Positions 28,841-38,527 of a DNA stretch of 64,000 nucleotides are shown in pieces. The position numbers were made by a program, and so were the translations under genes. The notes beneath the pieces are model-generated. The model had not been told where the DNA came from. It was given only the letters and a program-made list of their open reading frames with translations, and did no database searches. The DNA comes from Pichia kudriavzevii (taxonomy: Eukaryota > Ascomycota > Pichiomycetes > Pichiales > Pichiaceae): NCBI RefSeq assembly GCF_003054445.1, contig NC_042506.1:131501-195500 (forward strand), written 5' to 3'. How positions within the stretch are numbered: position 1 is the first letter of the stretch; each line of letters begins with the position of its first letter.

Positions 28841-28946
28841 CTGGAGCTCTCTTACACGTATGTGTGCATACTAGGAGTCTTGCTGCTATGATACAATTAG
28901 ATGGGGGGAGAAGTATTGAAATATATAGAACTTACATAAGGAAGAG

Positions 28947-29696
28947 CTATTCTTTCTTTGATAGTATGTCAAGGCCGATTTCTCTAACGGTGGAATCCAT
29001 CAATTGTCGTATAGTGTGGCAACCGTTTATTCCTAAATTTATCAATATTTGTAGTTTATCGAGTGGGATTTTGTCTTCCATCAATAGCAGGTTAATCTTC
29101 TCACTGTTACCAACCACGCCTATGGTGAGGTTGCTCAAGTCGGTTTCCTCCAAGGAGTTTGAGTCTAATAGCGGACAGTTATCGTATAAAGCGACAGAAC
29201 AAGCAGAGATATAATCGTACATTGCGATTCCAGCATCAATGAAGGCCAAAGTTGCCGCATTCATGCATGCCGCTAGTAGACCACCATCTAGCTGTAAAAC
29301 TGTGATTGAGACGTCAATAAGGGTTCTGGAATAATTTTTCTTGACAATGGTTTGCTGCAATGCCCTCTTGATGAAAATGGCCAATTCGGTCAGGCGGCGG
29401 TCGTTCTTAGAAGTTGATTTTCTCTCCATTTTGGCGTACGGCGGCTGTATTATGGAGACAGAGATTGTTGGTTCTGTCGGATTATTTGGAGTTACAGAAT
29501 TTGAAGATGAGGGGACTAGGGTATCGGATGGTCCACGAACAAGACACAAGACTTTTGTATTGCCCTGGGAGATGTATGCCGAACCATCGGCAGAGTGCTG
29601 GTGGGTGTTGATTTTACATTCAAAAGCCCTCAGTTCGTTATAACGACGGCCATCGACTCTCATTCCTTCTGGAGATAACAGTTCTGATCTAGACAT
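28947..29696 (-). CDS. SKI6: Exosome core subunit Ski6/Rrp41
   Basis: The start was set at the ATG at 29696 (MSRSELLSPEGMRVDGRRYN); the upstream frame has only a TTG. The 249-residue protein is an RNase PH-fold subunit of the RNA exosome: RVDGRRYNELRAFECKIN, TKVLCLVRGP, NDRRLTELAIFIKRAL, SITVLQLDGGLLAACMNAAT. The nine-subunit ring processes and degrades RNA in nucleus and cytoplasm, and in yeast the ring itself is inactive. Length matches S. cerevisiae (246 residues). The gene converges on the FYV8-like gene with about 105 bp between stops. Confidence 0.95.
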   Translation of the reverse strand: MSRSELLSPEGMRVDGRRYNELRAFECKINTHQHSADGSAYISQGNTKVLCLVRGPSDTLVPSSSNSVTPNNPTEPTISVSIIQPPYAKMERKSTSKNDRRLTELAIFIKRALQQTIVKKNYSRTLIDVSITVLQLDGGLLAACMNAATLAFIDAGIAMYDYISACSVALYDNCPLLDSNSLEETDLSNLTIGVVGNSEKINLLLMEDKIPLDKLQILINLGINGCHTIRQLMDSTVREIGLDILSKKE

Positions 29697-30123
29697 GTTT
29701 TTCAAAATAGATAATTGTATAGTTGTTACTGTTGATGTTTAGTTTCTTTTGTGGAGAAATCCCAGTGTAAATGCGTGTGTTAGAAAGTATTCGGCAATTT
29801 CAAAGATGAGAGTGACAACAAGAGGGGAAGAGGGCGTAGTGAACGTTTATACTTGAACTTGCAGTACCTGTACTAGTTCAAACATTTTGTAATTCATGTA
29901 AGTTCCTACTAAGAATAAAAAAAAAAAAAAAAAAAAAAGAGAGAGAGAAAATTTAGTACATGGAAATTGTAAAAGGGGAAGAAAAAATAAATGTACGAAA
30001 AACAGGGGAAAAAAAACTTCTTATTATCAGAATCCAATCAATGGCGGCTCAGTGATTTTCCAACTGCTCTCTTTTTAATAATTGTAGAAGTTTTGTTTAT
30101 TGTTAGTAAACTATGGTTACAAT
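29697..30123. other. Intergenic with an A22 tract
   Basis: This is the promoter of SKI6 on one side and the 3' flank of the DUF202 gene on the other. It contains 22 consecutive A at 29917-29938 followed by GAGAGAGAG. No gene or RNA was seen. Confidence 0.5.
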
Positions 30124-30528
30124 TTACAAAACGCTCTTTATTCCTAGAACAATACATTCCTTGAGAAGAATGACATCGACGACAAAAACACCGACAAAGA
30201 GAAGACCCATTCCAAGAACCGAAGGGTGAATGCTGCTCTTTGGAATAGAGAAGATATTGCGAACACCACGGAGAAAGCCATTGATTGAGACAAAGAGTCC
30301 AACCGACATGAGATATACCACCGTTGGTTTTAGAAAACTAACATACTGATGAAGAAATGTTCTATAGCGGGCAGAATTTGTTGCCGAGCCAACAAGAACG
30401 TTAAGCATTGCCATCATGATGGATGCCCCCGAGAGAAGAGAGGTGCATGTACATCGGAACGAGGCCAAGATGGACCGCTCATTGGCAAGTTGGTCCCTTG
30501 TTAATGATGCCTCGTTTTTCCAATGCAT
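30124..30528 (-). CDS. DUF202-family small membrane protein
   Basis: Starting from the ATG at 30528, the 134-residue product begins MHWKNEASLTRDQLANERSI. The pattern of a charged N-terminus, ANERS and then a helix is that of the DUF202 (YidH) family. Three membrane helices are visible at about residues 20-45, 60-85 and 100-120. The fungal DUF202 member Vtc1 has the same fold and size, but this sequence is not close enough to call it that. It also resembles uncharacterised plasma membrane or ER DUF202 proteins of fungi. Function unknown. Confidence 0.65.
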   Translation of the reverse strand: MHWKNEASLTRDQLANERSILASFRCTCTSLLSGASIMMAMLNVLVGSATNSARYRTFLHQYVSFLKPTVVYLMSVGLFVSINGFLRGVRNIFSIPKSSIHPSVLGMGLLFVGVFVVDVILLKECIVLGIKSVL

Positions 30529-31052
30529 TGCCGGGATGTATAAGGAACAAAGACAGAATAACAAGGTTTATATTTTTCTCTCTCTCCCTGTTAGCCTATT
30601 AGGCTCAGTGTACCGGAATCAATTCTTCAACACCTTGTGTCTTTAAACAAGGGACACTCTAAATTAGGGAAAATCAAAGTTACACTAGATTGCTCAGTTA
30701 GAATATCAGCAAATGCGAAACGGTAAAAGAGAAGGAGGCTCATTAGGAAAAAAAGGGAAATTAAAGAAAAAAAAAGGGGAGGGATTACTCAAAAGGGGAA
30801 TTTTGTTTTTTGCGAAACTTCTGTTTCTGTCACGCTTCTTTCTCGGTAAAAAAAAATTGATAAATTGAAAAAAAAAAAAATGAAAAAATGAAAAAATGAA
30901 TAAATGAAAAAATGAATAAAATAAAAATAAAATAAAAACTCGTTTGCCTTTGCTCGATTTTCAGATTTCCATTATACACCTAATAAACGGATCATTTTAC
31001 ACCTCCTCCCCATCCGCTACATTGTAATTGCTCTTGGATTCTCTTAAAAGTA
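30529..31052. other. Intergenic with a GAAAAAAT-type repeat
   Basis: Over 500 bp, very A-rich on the forward strand. Between about 30870 and 30938 it holds a degenerate tandem repeat of AATGAAAAAATGAATAA units. The rest is promoter-like. No gene was seen. Confidence 0.5.
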
Positions 31053-31268
31053 ATGCAAACCCAGTTCAGTAATCTCCCCAATTGGGAGAATGTGCTTTCC
31101 ATTGTACAAACACTCAAACAGGCATTTATCTGGATTAATTTCACCCTTGCAATGCTTATTTTTGTCCCCTACATGACACTCATTTCACTAGATTTAATCA
31201 TTTACATTGGCAGGCTCCTCCTTGAGGGTCTTTCCTCAAAAAATAACAAACTACAGAAAAACAATTGA
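31053..31268 (+). CDS. Possible membrane microprotein
   Basis: A 71-residue ORF with a polar N-terminus (MQTQFSNLPNWENVLSIVQT), a long hydrophobic stretch (FTLAMLIFVPYMTLISLDLI) and a basic, Lys/Asn-rich tail. The composition looks like a real single-pass membrane protein rather than random AT-rich DNA, and the ATG is the first one after a long A-rich promoter. I do not recognise it. It might be a chance ORF in T-rich sequence; conservation would decide. Confidence 0.4.
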   Translation: MQTQFSNLPNWENVLSIVQTLKQAFIWINFTLAMLIFVPYMTLISLDLIIYIGRLLLEGLSSKNNKLQKNN

Positions 31269-31665
31269 ATTGCATTTCCTCATTTCCACTGTCATCTCTT
31301 TGTTTTAATCAATGTATGTTTGTGTTGTTGTTGTTGTCATTTGTTCTCTTGACATTGTCCTGCTCTCAATTCACCTTATCTGCTGCATAGAGTTAATATG
31401 TGACAATTTAATTCCGCAATCCTCATTCAGTTTATTGACGTCGCTCCTTAGTTTTTCCCAATTCTCAATTGCATCCAATTTTTTTTTCTTCTAAGATTCC
31501 TCTAACTGATTGCCCCCATTACCGTTGGCTGTACTCAACGCCACTCAAATGCATCTTTGAAATTCCCTTACCTTTACTTCTACCTTTACTACCGCTATAC
31601 TTCCCTTACTCGGTGGAGTTCCTCGTCTCTCTCGTAACCTCACCCCCCTTTTCAATCTCTTAAGA
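31269..31665. other. Intergenic, pyrimidine-rich, before CUE5
   Basis: T- and C-rich DNA with a short (GTT)n run at 31324-31338. It should carry the CUE5 promoter and leader. I see no further gene. Confidence 0.5.
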
Positions 31666-32988
31666 ATGTTGCCGGAATTGAACAACGTGTCTGCAGAACC
31701 CCTCGGAGAAGGAGAAATGACAAATATCATACAACCGCAGGAATCAATAAAGTCCAATAACTCCACAAAGACAAAACCTGAATATGACTCTAATTCTCAC
31801 AATGAAGTTCAAAGTCAAGGTCAAGGTAGTTCTGCATCGGGTTCAGCGTCAACGGAAACCCCAGCACAATTCTCTACCAATCCACGAGGCAATTTGCACC
31901 CTACTGTCTCTGCTGGCTCTAATGCTTCAAGAGATTCTAAAATACAAGAAACTCATACAAACGACTCAGATACTCCACCAATGCCTCCAAGACCTTCCAC
32001 CTTATCCCCTCGTTCTGCTACCATTTCTCATTTAAAGGACATTTTCCCAAATATTGACTTGAAATACATTAAAATGGCCTTGATTGCCTCCGAGGGACGT
32101 TTGGAATCAGCTTCAAATGCTTTGTTGTTTTTATCGGACCCTCAATCAGGTATTGAAGTCCCAATTACTTTGAATAGTTCCCCTCAACAGCCTCCTTCTC
32201 TTCAATCTGATGAAAAATTGGCTAGAAGATTGGCCAGATCATATCAATTTCATAAACCACAAACTCATTCAAATAAAAAGCTTCCACCAATTCCTCCAGC
32301 AAAACCAAAATCAATGAGGGAAGGTGATCGAAAGTTTTTGGATTTGGGTGATTATTCTCAAGACGATGTTCTTGATACTTTGGAAAGAAATATCAATGAT
32401 GCCAAACAAACTATAGGATCTTGGTTCAGTAGTGTGGCAAAGAAGTTACAAAATAACGATGATGATATTGATGTTGGTGGTGGTAGTGGTAATTATGGAA
32501 ATGACGGCCTCTATAGTAACAATCATAATCCAAATTTAAGAAGACAGTCTTCTCAAAGTCCATATCAACAACATAATCCTCAGCAGAGATCATCTACTGA
32601 AACATATCCTTTGAGAAACAAAATCAAACTTAACTCGGCTATTGAAAGTGCAGATGATAATGACGATGCTACTGCTGCTGCTGCTTCTGCTGTCGTCGAC
32701 AACGATGATGATGCCCCAAGACTACCACCTCGTTTGAAAAAGAATTTATACTCAGCAGTCAGAATCACAGATTCCTCTCTCGAACCACCTGATGTAAAGG
32801 CAGGTGCCTCTGTTCCGTCCTCTACACAATCATCTAAACCATTAGCGGCACAATCGTCTAATAACAATAAGAAATGGAATCCCGCCAAGGAGACTGTTAC
32901 CGAACCTGCCAATGATGCATTCTTAGTAGAAGACAGTGAAGATGATGAAGATGATAATATCAATAGTGGTAGCACAAGGAAAGAATAA
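31666..32988 (+). CDS. CUE5: CUE-domain ubiquitin-binding autophagy receptor Cue5
   Basis: The 440-residue protein has a Ser/Pro-rich N-terminus and a CUE domain at about residues 119-160 (ISHLKDIFPNIDLKYIKMAL, then ASNALLFLSDP). Proline-rich segments with PPIPPAKPK, an Asp-rich middle and an acidic C-terminus ending in DEDDN and SGSTRKE follow. Cue5 is the yeast CUET adaptor that brings ubiquitinated proteins to Atg8 for autophagy. The S. cerevisiae protein is about 411 residues. The C-terminal KKWNPAKE lies where the Atg8-interacting motif (WQPL, from memory) is expected but has Ala in place of Leu. YSAV at about residue 365 could serve instead. DON1 is a less likely alternative. Confidence 0.8.
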   Translation: MLPELNNVSAEPLGEGEMTNIIQPQESIKSNNSTKTKPEYDSNSHNEVQSQGQGSSASGSASTETPAQFSTNPRGNLHPTVSAGSNASRDSKIQETHTNDSDTPPMPPRPSTLSPRSATISHLKDIFPNIDLKYIKMALIASEGRLESASNALLFLSDPQSGIEVPITLNSSPQQPPSLQSDEKLARRLARSYQFHKPQTHSNKKLPPIPPAKPKSMREGDRKFLDLGDYSQDDVLDTLERNINDAKQTIGSWFSSVAKKLQNNDDDIDVGGGSGNYGNDGLYSNNHNPNLRRQSSQSPYQQHNPQQRSSTETYPLRNKIKLNSAIESADDNDDATAAAASAVVDNDDDAPRLPPRLKKNLYSAVRITDSSLEPPDVKAGASVPSSTQSSKPLAAQSSNNNKKWNPAKETVTEPANDAFLVEDSEDDEDDNINSGSTRKE

Positions 32989-33094
32989 AACTGACTACAG
33001 GTATATCAAGAATTAGTCCTGCCAATTTTACAAACTCGACTTAACATACGTTTATAATAATATGCCTTTATGCACAAATAGAAACCTGCTGAAT

Positions 33095-34837
33095 TTATTT
33101 TGATGAATACCCATTTTCCAGGAACCCTGTAACTGTGTAGTTTCCCTCCCATAATATAGTTCTTAAAACACCTTTTAAAACCTCCACTTGGAAGGTTTCG
33201 TAGGGGAACCGTTCTCCATCAACACTAATATAGCATGGTGTTGTTGATTTCGGCTCTAATCTAAACGCTTCAACTTTCATATGCTCCACACAGTCATCCC
33301 ATACATGCGTACCTTTCTCCAGAGACAGTAATGCATTTGCAGTAGACGCAAATTTACTTCTGGAATCAAAAACGACTAAATCAATTGCACCATCTGCAGG
33401 TAACGCTGCGGGGAAAAAATTTGTGGTAGCCGCAATATATGGCATTTTACCTGAATAAAAGATTCTCATATTTTCAGTCTTATCTTTATCATAAATCTCC
33501 CAATCCTCAGGTAACCGTCTCATGGAAGTGTCCTCTCTAAATTCCTCATGATATTTTAGCTGGAAATCATCTTCAGTTAATTTCCTCAATTGAAGTCCAC
33601 AAGAAACATTCTTATCTTGGCTTTGCTCAGTCAAATCAAACTCTACCGAGTCATCTCTATATATACCTCTAGCACCTTGAATATCTCTATTGTTGTTTTT
33701 CAAATTGCTATAGGTACTACTATTGTTCTTGTATTTTCCGACCTCGTTCTGATAATGCTCCATAACTTCGTCATTGTTTTTGCACTTTATCTTAAAGGCT
33801 AGCTCGCACGGATATTTCTTCCCTGAAAGAACCTCATATGCCACCCCTAGATCGAATCTGATACCACCAATAAACCTCATCCACTCGGTGCCAATATCAG
33901 CCTGTGCAATGGCACCATATGTTTGAGATAGAAAGGATAAAATAACTTCGTCTGAAGAACTCTTGCTAATGGCCATTAGATCACACTGTGATGGTTTCCC
34001 TTTCAAAATCCTTAATGCAGATAGAGATGCAGATGTGGCCCCCAGACATGAGAGTGACATTGCATTACCAGATCCACCCGGCGACTGAACAATATTTATT
34101 TTAGAAAAAGCTTGTGCTCTGTCCGGTCTTTGATAAAATCCGTTGATCACTTCATATGGAATTCCGTCACCAGATGCACATAAAATAGTATCGTACTCAT
34201 CAATATTGAGTTCTCGAGCAAGGTCTGTTGCATGGCCTTGATAATCGGTCAACTGAACAGTGATGTTACAATGCGCACCTTCTAATATGGGTCTTACCTT
34301 ATCGTTAAATATTTCGAGAGCTGTACCTTTACCACTATGTGGATTAATGATGACAAAAATAGACTGTTGATGAAACTCTTCTGTAAATGGATTGAATTGA
34401 CTAAACGGATAGGAGTATTTCAAAATCAAATCACAGGTCTTCATATCCCTATCTTCACTTGGCAGTTCTGATTTAGTGCTTTCAATATCAATGAACATGA
34501 TCTCAGATGCAACTCGAACCTTCCTCTTTGCATCCTCGTATGGTAGTTGGAACTGCATATTATCGCTTGTTTCAAGGTTATCTGAATATGCACATTCTAT
34601 AGGATAAGCATATGTAATTTCAAGTTCATTTTCTCTGCCAGTGGATGTCTCTTGGGCCCACAATATACACAGAAACGGTAAGAATGTTATTGCCGAATTT
34701 GAAAAGTTAGAAGTGGATGTTGAACTCGGTAAGCAACAACCGAGTGGGTTCGTATTGCTATTTGCAGTGTGCGCAGGAATAAGTGGTTGTCCAGATAACT
34801 TTATCCCATTTCTTTTAAAATCAATATGTCCCCTCAT
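33095..34837 (-). CDS. LCB4: Sphingoid long-chain base kinase (Lcb4/Lcb5 type)
   Basis: The start was set at the ATG at 34837 (MRGHIDFKRNGIKL), 580 residues, because upstream there is only a GTG. The diacylglycerol-kinase-type catalytic domain is evident: FVIINPHSGKGTALEIF for nucleotide binding, CASGDGIPYEVINGF as the SGDG loop, and QSPGGSGNAMSLS. The second part has ADIGTEWMRFIGGIRFDLG and, at the end, ISVDGERFPYETFQVEVL, both typical of sphingosine kinases. The enzyme phosphorylates dihydrosphingosine and phytosphingosine, feeding Dpl1 breakdown and heat-stress signalling. S. cerevisiae has two paralogues, LCB4 and LCB5; this gene may be the single counterpart of both. It converges on CUE5. 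Confidence 0.9.
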   Translation of the reverse strand: MRGHIDFKRNGIKLSGQPLIPAHTANSNTNPLGCCLPSSTSTSNFSNSAITFLPFLCILWAQETSTGRENELEITYAYPIECAYSDNLETSDNMQFQLPYEDAKRKVRVASEIMFIDIESTKSELPSEDRDMKTCDLILKYSYPFSQFNPFTEEFHQQSIFVIINPHSGKGTALEIFNDKVRPILEGAHCNITVQLTDYQGHATDLARELNIDEYDTILCASGDGIPYEVINGFYQRPDRAQAFSKINIVQSPGGSGNAMSLSCLGATSASLSALRILKGKPSQCDLMAISKSSSDEVILSFLSQTYGAIAQADIGTEWMRFIGGIRFDLGVAYEVLSGKKYPCELAFKIKCKNNDEVMEHYQNEVGKYKNNSSTYSNLKNNNRDIQGARGIYRDDSVEFDLTEQSQDKNVSCGLQLRKLTEDDFQLKYHEEFREDTSMRRLPEDWEIYDKDKTENMRIFYSGKMPYIAATTNFFPAALPADGAIDLVVFDSRSKFASTANALLSLEKGTHVWDDCVEHMKVEAFRLEPKSTTPCYISVDGERFPYETFQVEVLKGVLRTILWEGNYTVTGFLENGYSSK

Positions 34838-34967
34838 TGTTACTCCACCACTTGAAGTCACGAAAGCTGCTATTGCATGTGCAAAAACATTAGAGTCTTA
34901 CAACAAGTAGACGGTTAAAAATCCAACAATAAAGAGTCTGCGCAAAAATATTTAAAATCTTCAAAAG

Positions 34968-34975
34968 AAAAAAAA
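34968..34975 (-). terminator. RNA polymerase III terminator of tRNA-Ser
   Basis: Eight A on the forward strand are eight T on the tRNA strand, directly after the discriminator base. This is the usual Pol III stop signal. Confidence 0.9.
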
Positions 34976-35057
34976 CGTCAGCTACAGGATTCGAACCTGT
35001 GCGGCCAGAGGCCAAAAGATTTCAAGTCTTTCTCCTTAACCACTCGGACAAACTGAC
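34976..35057 (-). tRNA. tRNA-Ser(UGA)
   Basis: The reverse strand folds into a class II tRNA of 82 nt without CCA. The acceptor stem pairs GTCAGTT with AGCTGAC, and the discriminator is G as in other Ser tRNAs. The A box is in TGTCCGAGTGGTTAAGG. The anticodon loop CTTGAAA holds the anticodon TGA. The long variable arm is GGCC-TCT-GGCC, and the B box is GGTTCGAATCC. It has no intron and reads UCA codons. Confidence 0.97.
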
Positions 35058-36677
35058 TGTTATGCTTTGTAAGAGATCAGACAAAGGACTATCTCTCTAT
35101 TTCCTCATCGGGTAATCATATAGAAGGTTGAAGAAGATTGTAGAAGGTTAAACAGAAGTTCTAGAAGATAATTAAATTCCTCAAAATGCTATTTTTAAAT
35201 TAAAGAATTACTATTTAAACAGAGGACATTCCATATATGTTCTCAGAGAATTAACGTATAAAAATATATAAGATAAATAAGCAATAATCAGATTCTAAAG
35301 TACGCACCACCAGCAACACTTTCATGCTTTGTAAAGGACTAGGTGTAAGGAGTCGAAATTATTTCCTAATTTGGGATGTTTCGACGGTTGAATCTTTTTA
35401 AGAATAATCACTAATCTTATCAATAGCTATAGTATTGTACGCAGGAGTGATAATTGTGATACACGTTTTAGTAAGTACGCAATAGGTGTATAATCGCACG
35501 AGTAAACAATGGGCGTGGTGGAAGTTAGTCGTAGTAGAAGTAGTAATAGATTTCTCTCTTTCTCCTTCTGCTGCTTTCACTCCCGATTAGGAGCTACATC
35601 AGCTATATCAATTCCATATAACAGGATATTGTCTGTCTTTTATATTTCACGCCCGCAACCTGGAATTACCCTCAAATGATAATTAATTTATGCCAATGTC
35701 AGTGTCTCTGACGGTTTCTCTATGCCTATGCTCTACATGATCAACGGGACTAACTCTCTTTGCTTCCTACTCCGGATACTTGTTCCTTGTTAACTTCCCT
35801 TATTCTAAATCGAAACCTTAACATCAGTATGTTATCGTCTATCTACTGGCACTTCCTTTTTTGGAACACATCCTGAAAAATCCCTTTCATGCTTTTGCAG
35901 TTATAACTAACTTATACAAGCTCAGATTTTGGTAATCCTTACAGCTTGAACCATTTTTACGACTCATATTTTTGGTGTATTAGATATTGTGGTTTGAGTT
36001 TTTGATAAATAATAGTTGGAACAACGTTTAACGTAAATAGAGAATTTTAGTACTAGCACTGAGAGAGTTTGAAAAAGTAAATCAAGAAAAATGACAAATA
36101 CTTAATAGCAATTGATGATATGGTTTGTAAAGGCAATATAAATTACTACAATGCTACTAAGCAAAATGCATAAGAATAATCGCCCACAATTGGTGGCCTT
36201 AGGACTGACCCAACTATCACTAAAAAAAAATCAATTTTTGTCAGGCTTCAACTGTTTAATCGATCTTATATATAGCTGAAAATGGTCATTACATTAACAA
36301 TATCGCTAAGTAATGGCCAGCATCAACTTCCAAAAACATGAAACTCAGCGGATTAGTTCTGAGGTTTCAGGTGCTTATTTTCCATCCTTTGGAAAAGATG
36401 CTTGTCTAATAAACTATAGTGATACATCAAATTAATTATAGTAACTTTATGGTTCCACTACCTTTGTCTTTTTTTGACCAAATTCTTAGTTCTTATCAAC
36501 AAATAATAGTAAAAGTAACATAAATTCGTTTAGCTACTACCTAGGTTGCAGTGGTCAAAAACCACGTCATGAAACGCTTGATTGGGAAATCGGTCAATAT
36601 TTTAAAACATTTTTTTGGCTTTTATTAATTTATACAAAGCTACGTTTTCCGTGTTAGATCTACAGAAACTCTACTGA
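35058..36677. other. Gene-free 1.6 kb upstream of the tRNA
   Basis: No convincing ORF, RNA or recognisable transposon is present over 1.6 kb between the 5' end of tRNA-Ser and the 3' end of TEP1. In yeasts such tRNA upstream flanks often collect old LTR remnants. The stretch 35058-35623 starts TGTTAT and ends ATAACA with a TATA-like GTATAAAAATATATAAG near 35255, but has no matching target duplication, so no element is called. Confidence 0.5.
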
Positions 36678-37643
36678 TTATAAAGAAACCCTTGAAATAA
36701 TGATTTTGATGAAACTGAAACACTTTTTCCCCTTTAAGCCAAACCCTAAGACACCATCCATTTCTTCAAATGGTACTTTTATTACACACTGACTTTCATG
36801 GGCACTCTTAGTTGAATTAAGATATTCAATTGCACAGTTGATGCTGAAGGTGCAAAAGGAAAGCATCACTATAGTAGCGTGTCTTATTTCAAAGCAGATA
36901 TCTTCGGAAACTAGTTTGGCGCATACTAATCGTTCATTTACTCTTGTTTTGCCAATTCTGTCAAACTTGTACACGGAAAACTTACTATTTTTCTCTATGT
37001 TTGCCAAGGAAATCTCGAGTTTTCTACTATTACTATTCTTCAAATCTCCTACTATTTCGACACCTTCTACTTTCCATGCTATTGTTTTGAGAATTAAATC
37101 TATATACATCGGCTTAAGGAAAGATAGGTACTGGTGAAAATACTGTAACAATTTCTTTTGAGAATGGACCTGAACGCCATGGTGATAAATACTGCGATGT
37201 TGAATAAACAGAGAGTTAGCTTCCGAGATTGTGAACCGAAACATGAATATTAGGATTGCACAAACAAGTGTTCCTGTTCTCCCTTTGCCATGTTTACAAT
37301 GAACGAAAACTCCTTGGTTGGGTTTAGCAAGAAAATTGGAGACGACATTCACCAAAAGATTTAGTTCTTGGAAGGCAACACTGTGATAATCTACCCAATT
37401 GACATGTTTCACAAGGATATTGGAACTCCTAGCTATATAAGGCTTCCTCTCAGAAACCAAATCAACAATTAATGTTTTTGCAAACTTGGAGCTTAGAATA
37501 GCCTCGTAGTTTTCTGAAAGCAGGGATGACTTTCTTGTATAATCGACTGATGGGTATGAACCTATCAAAAGGTTGGGCTGTATATGGTATAAATCTAATC
37601 TTTTTTGGTCCCTAAAAGATTTTGCAGGTTTTACAACTTCCAT
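36678..37643 (-). CDS. TEP1: PTEN-like phosphoinositide phosphatase Tep1
   Basis: The 321-residue protein has the dual-specificity phosphatase loop HCKHGKGRTG at residues 115-124, with the catalytic Cys116 and Arg122. PTEN reads HCKAGKGRTG, and the two Lys residues that favour phosphoinositides are kept. The loop NWVDYHSV around residue 82-89 gives the probable general acid Asp85. LYHIQPNLLIGSYPSVDY near the start also fits PTEN proteins. The C-terminal 150 residues probably form a degenerate C2-like domain. In yeast, Tep1 acts on phosphatidylinositol 3-phosphates and is linked to spore wall formation. Length is shorter than S. cerevisiae Tep1 (434 residues), mainly at the C-terminus. Confidence 0.85.
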   Translation of the reverse strand: MEVVKPAKSFRDQKRLDLYHIQPNLLIGSYPSVDYTRKSSLLSENYEAILSSKFAKTLIVDLVSERKPYIARSSNILVKHVNWVDYHSVAFQELNLLVNVVSNFLAKPNQGVFVHCKHGKGRTGTLVCAILIFMFRFTISEANSLFIQHRSIYHHGVQVHSQKKLLQYFHQYLSFLKPMYIDLILKTIAWKVEGVEIVGDLKNSNSRKLEISLANIEKNSKFSVYKFDRIGKTRVNERLVCAKLVSEDICFEIRHATIVMLSFCTFSINCAIEYLNSTKSAHESQCVIKVPFEEMDGVLGFGLKGKKCFSFIKIIISRVSL

Positions 37644-38184
37644 TGCTGCTATAAATTTAGCTAGAATAATGACTATTTGTATTAGACCACAAGTGTCCGA
37701 GTATTAGGTGGGAAGTATTATTATACTGGTAGCACAATCTATCTCAATTTTACAATTAGGAGCGCCTTAAATCTTTAAGTTTCTATCATGTCTGGCGAGA
37801 AATGTCACGAAAGTATAATAGGAAAATATTAAATACTATTTACAGAAGGAGATAAGCCGAGTAAAGAGAGTCGAGTCAAAAATGCGGTTCAATAAATGTG
37901 GTCCATATTTAGAAAGGTCCCAGCAAAAACAGCGGGTTAAATTATAAGCTATAGTTTTCACTTGGCAGTTCTTTTTGAAATTATTTCAAGAAAAGATAAA
38001 TTCAGTAGGTGGAAAAGAAAAGACAACCAAAAAATTGTCACATAATTTTAGGTTTTAATGTAACATAAAGCATCTAGTTGCTAAGCTGCTCCTGTTTTAA
38101 CTTTTTAAAAACAACAATAGGATGTTATAAAACAGAACAACCATGATAAAAAACAAAACAGCATATTTTCTAACGTTCTTTATA

Positions 38185-38199
38185 TTTCCCAATTAGGAC
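38185..38199 (+). promoter_or_regulatory. Mcm1-type binding site
   Basis: TTTCCCAATTAGGAC agrees with the Mcm1 consensus (core CCCAATTAGG, a near palindrome). In S. cerevisiae Mcm1 with alpha1 drives alpha-specific genes. Here the Q-box partner site is not obvious. Confidence 0.6.
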
Positions 38200-38237
38200 G
38201 CCAAAGGGAACAATTCTAACATCTTATACTATAAAAG

Positions 38238-38244
38238 TGAAACA
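38238..38244 (+). promoter_or_regulatory. Pheromone-response element 1
   Basis: A perfect TGAAACA, the Ste12 binding site, 463 bp before the start codon. Confidence 0.6.
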
Positions 38245-38467
38245 ACGAGGTTACCAGTCCCTAGAAGAGTTTTACCCCAATCATGAATCTAAAAACACTA
38301 TTATGTCTTGCTAACTTAATTTCCGTTTTCAGGGTTTAAAGGAAGAAAATATTACTAGATATTTAATCCCGGTAAGGTAAAGTAAGTGGGTTTCATTGCA
38401 GTTTTTTCCAACATCAATGGAATGTTGATATGTTTTCGAGCAAAAACAAAAGTTCTTTTATACTGGC

Positions 38468-38474
38468 TGAAACA
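38468..38474 (+). promoter_or_regulatory. Pheromone-response element 2
   Basis: A perfect TGAAACA in the same orientation as the first, 233 bp before the start codon. Confidence 0.6.
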
Positions 38475-38527
38475 GTTTACACCAGAACCATAATAGAGGT
38501 AGCTAATTTTTATTGTCTCAATAATTT

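Noticed and set aside
35058-35623. Possible solo LTR beside tRNA-Ser
   Set aside because: TGTTAT and ATAACA ends and a TATA-like sequence are suggestive, but there is no target duplication and no second copy in the window, so it is not listed as an element.
38283-38340. 18-codon ORF with a signal-like peptide (MNLKTLLCLANLISVFRV) and a branch-site-like GCTAAC plus TTTTCAG
   Set aside because: No matching 5' splice site or continuation was found, and it lies inside the pheromone promoter. It is probably chance.
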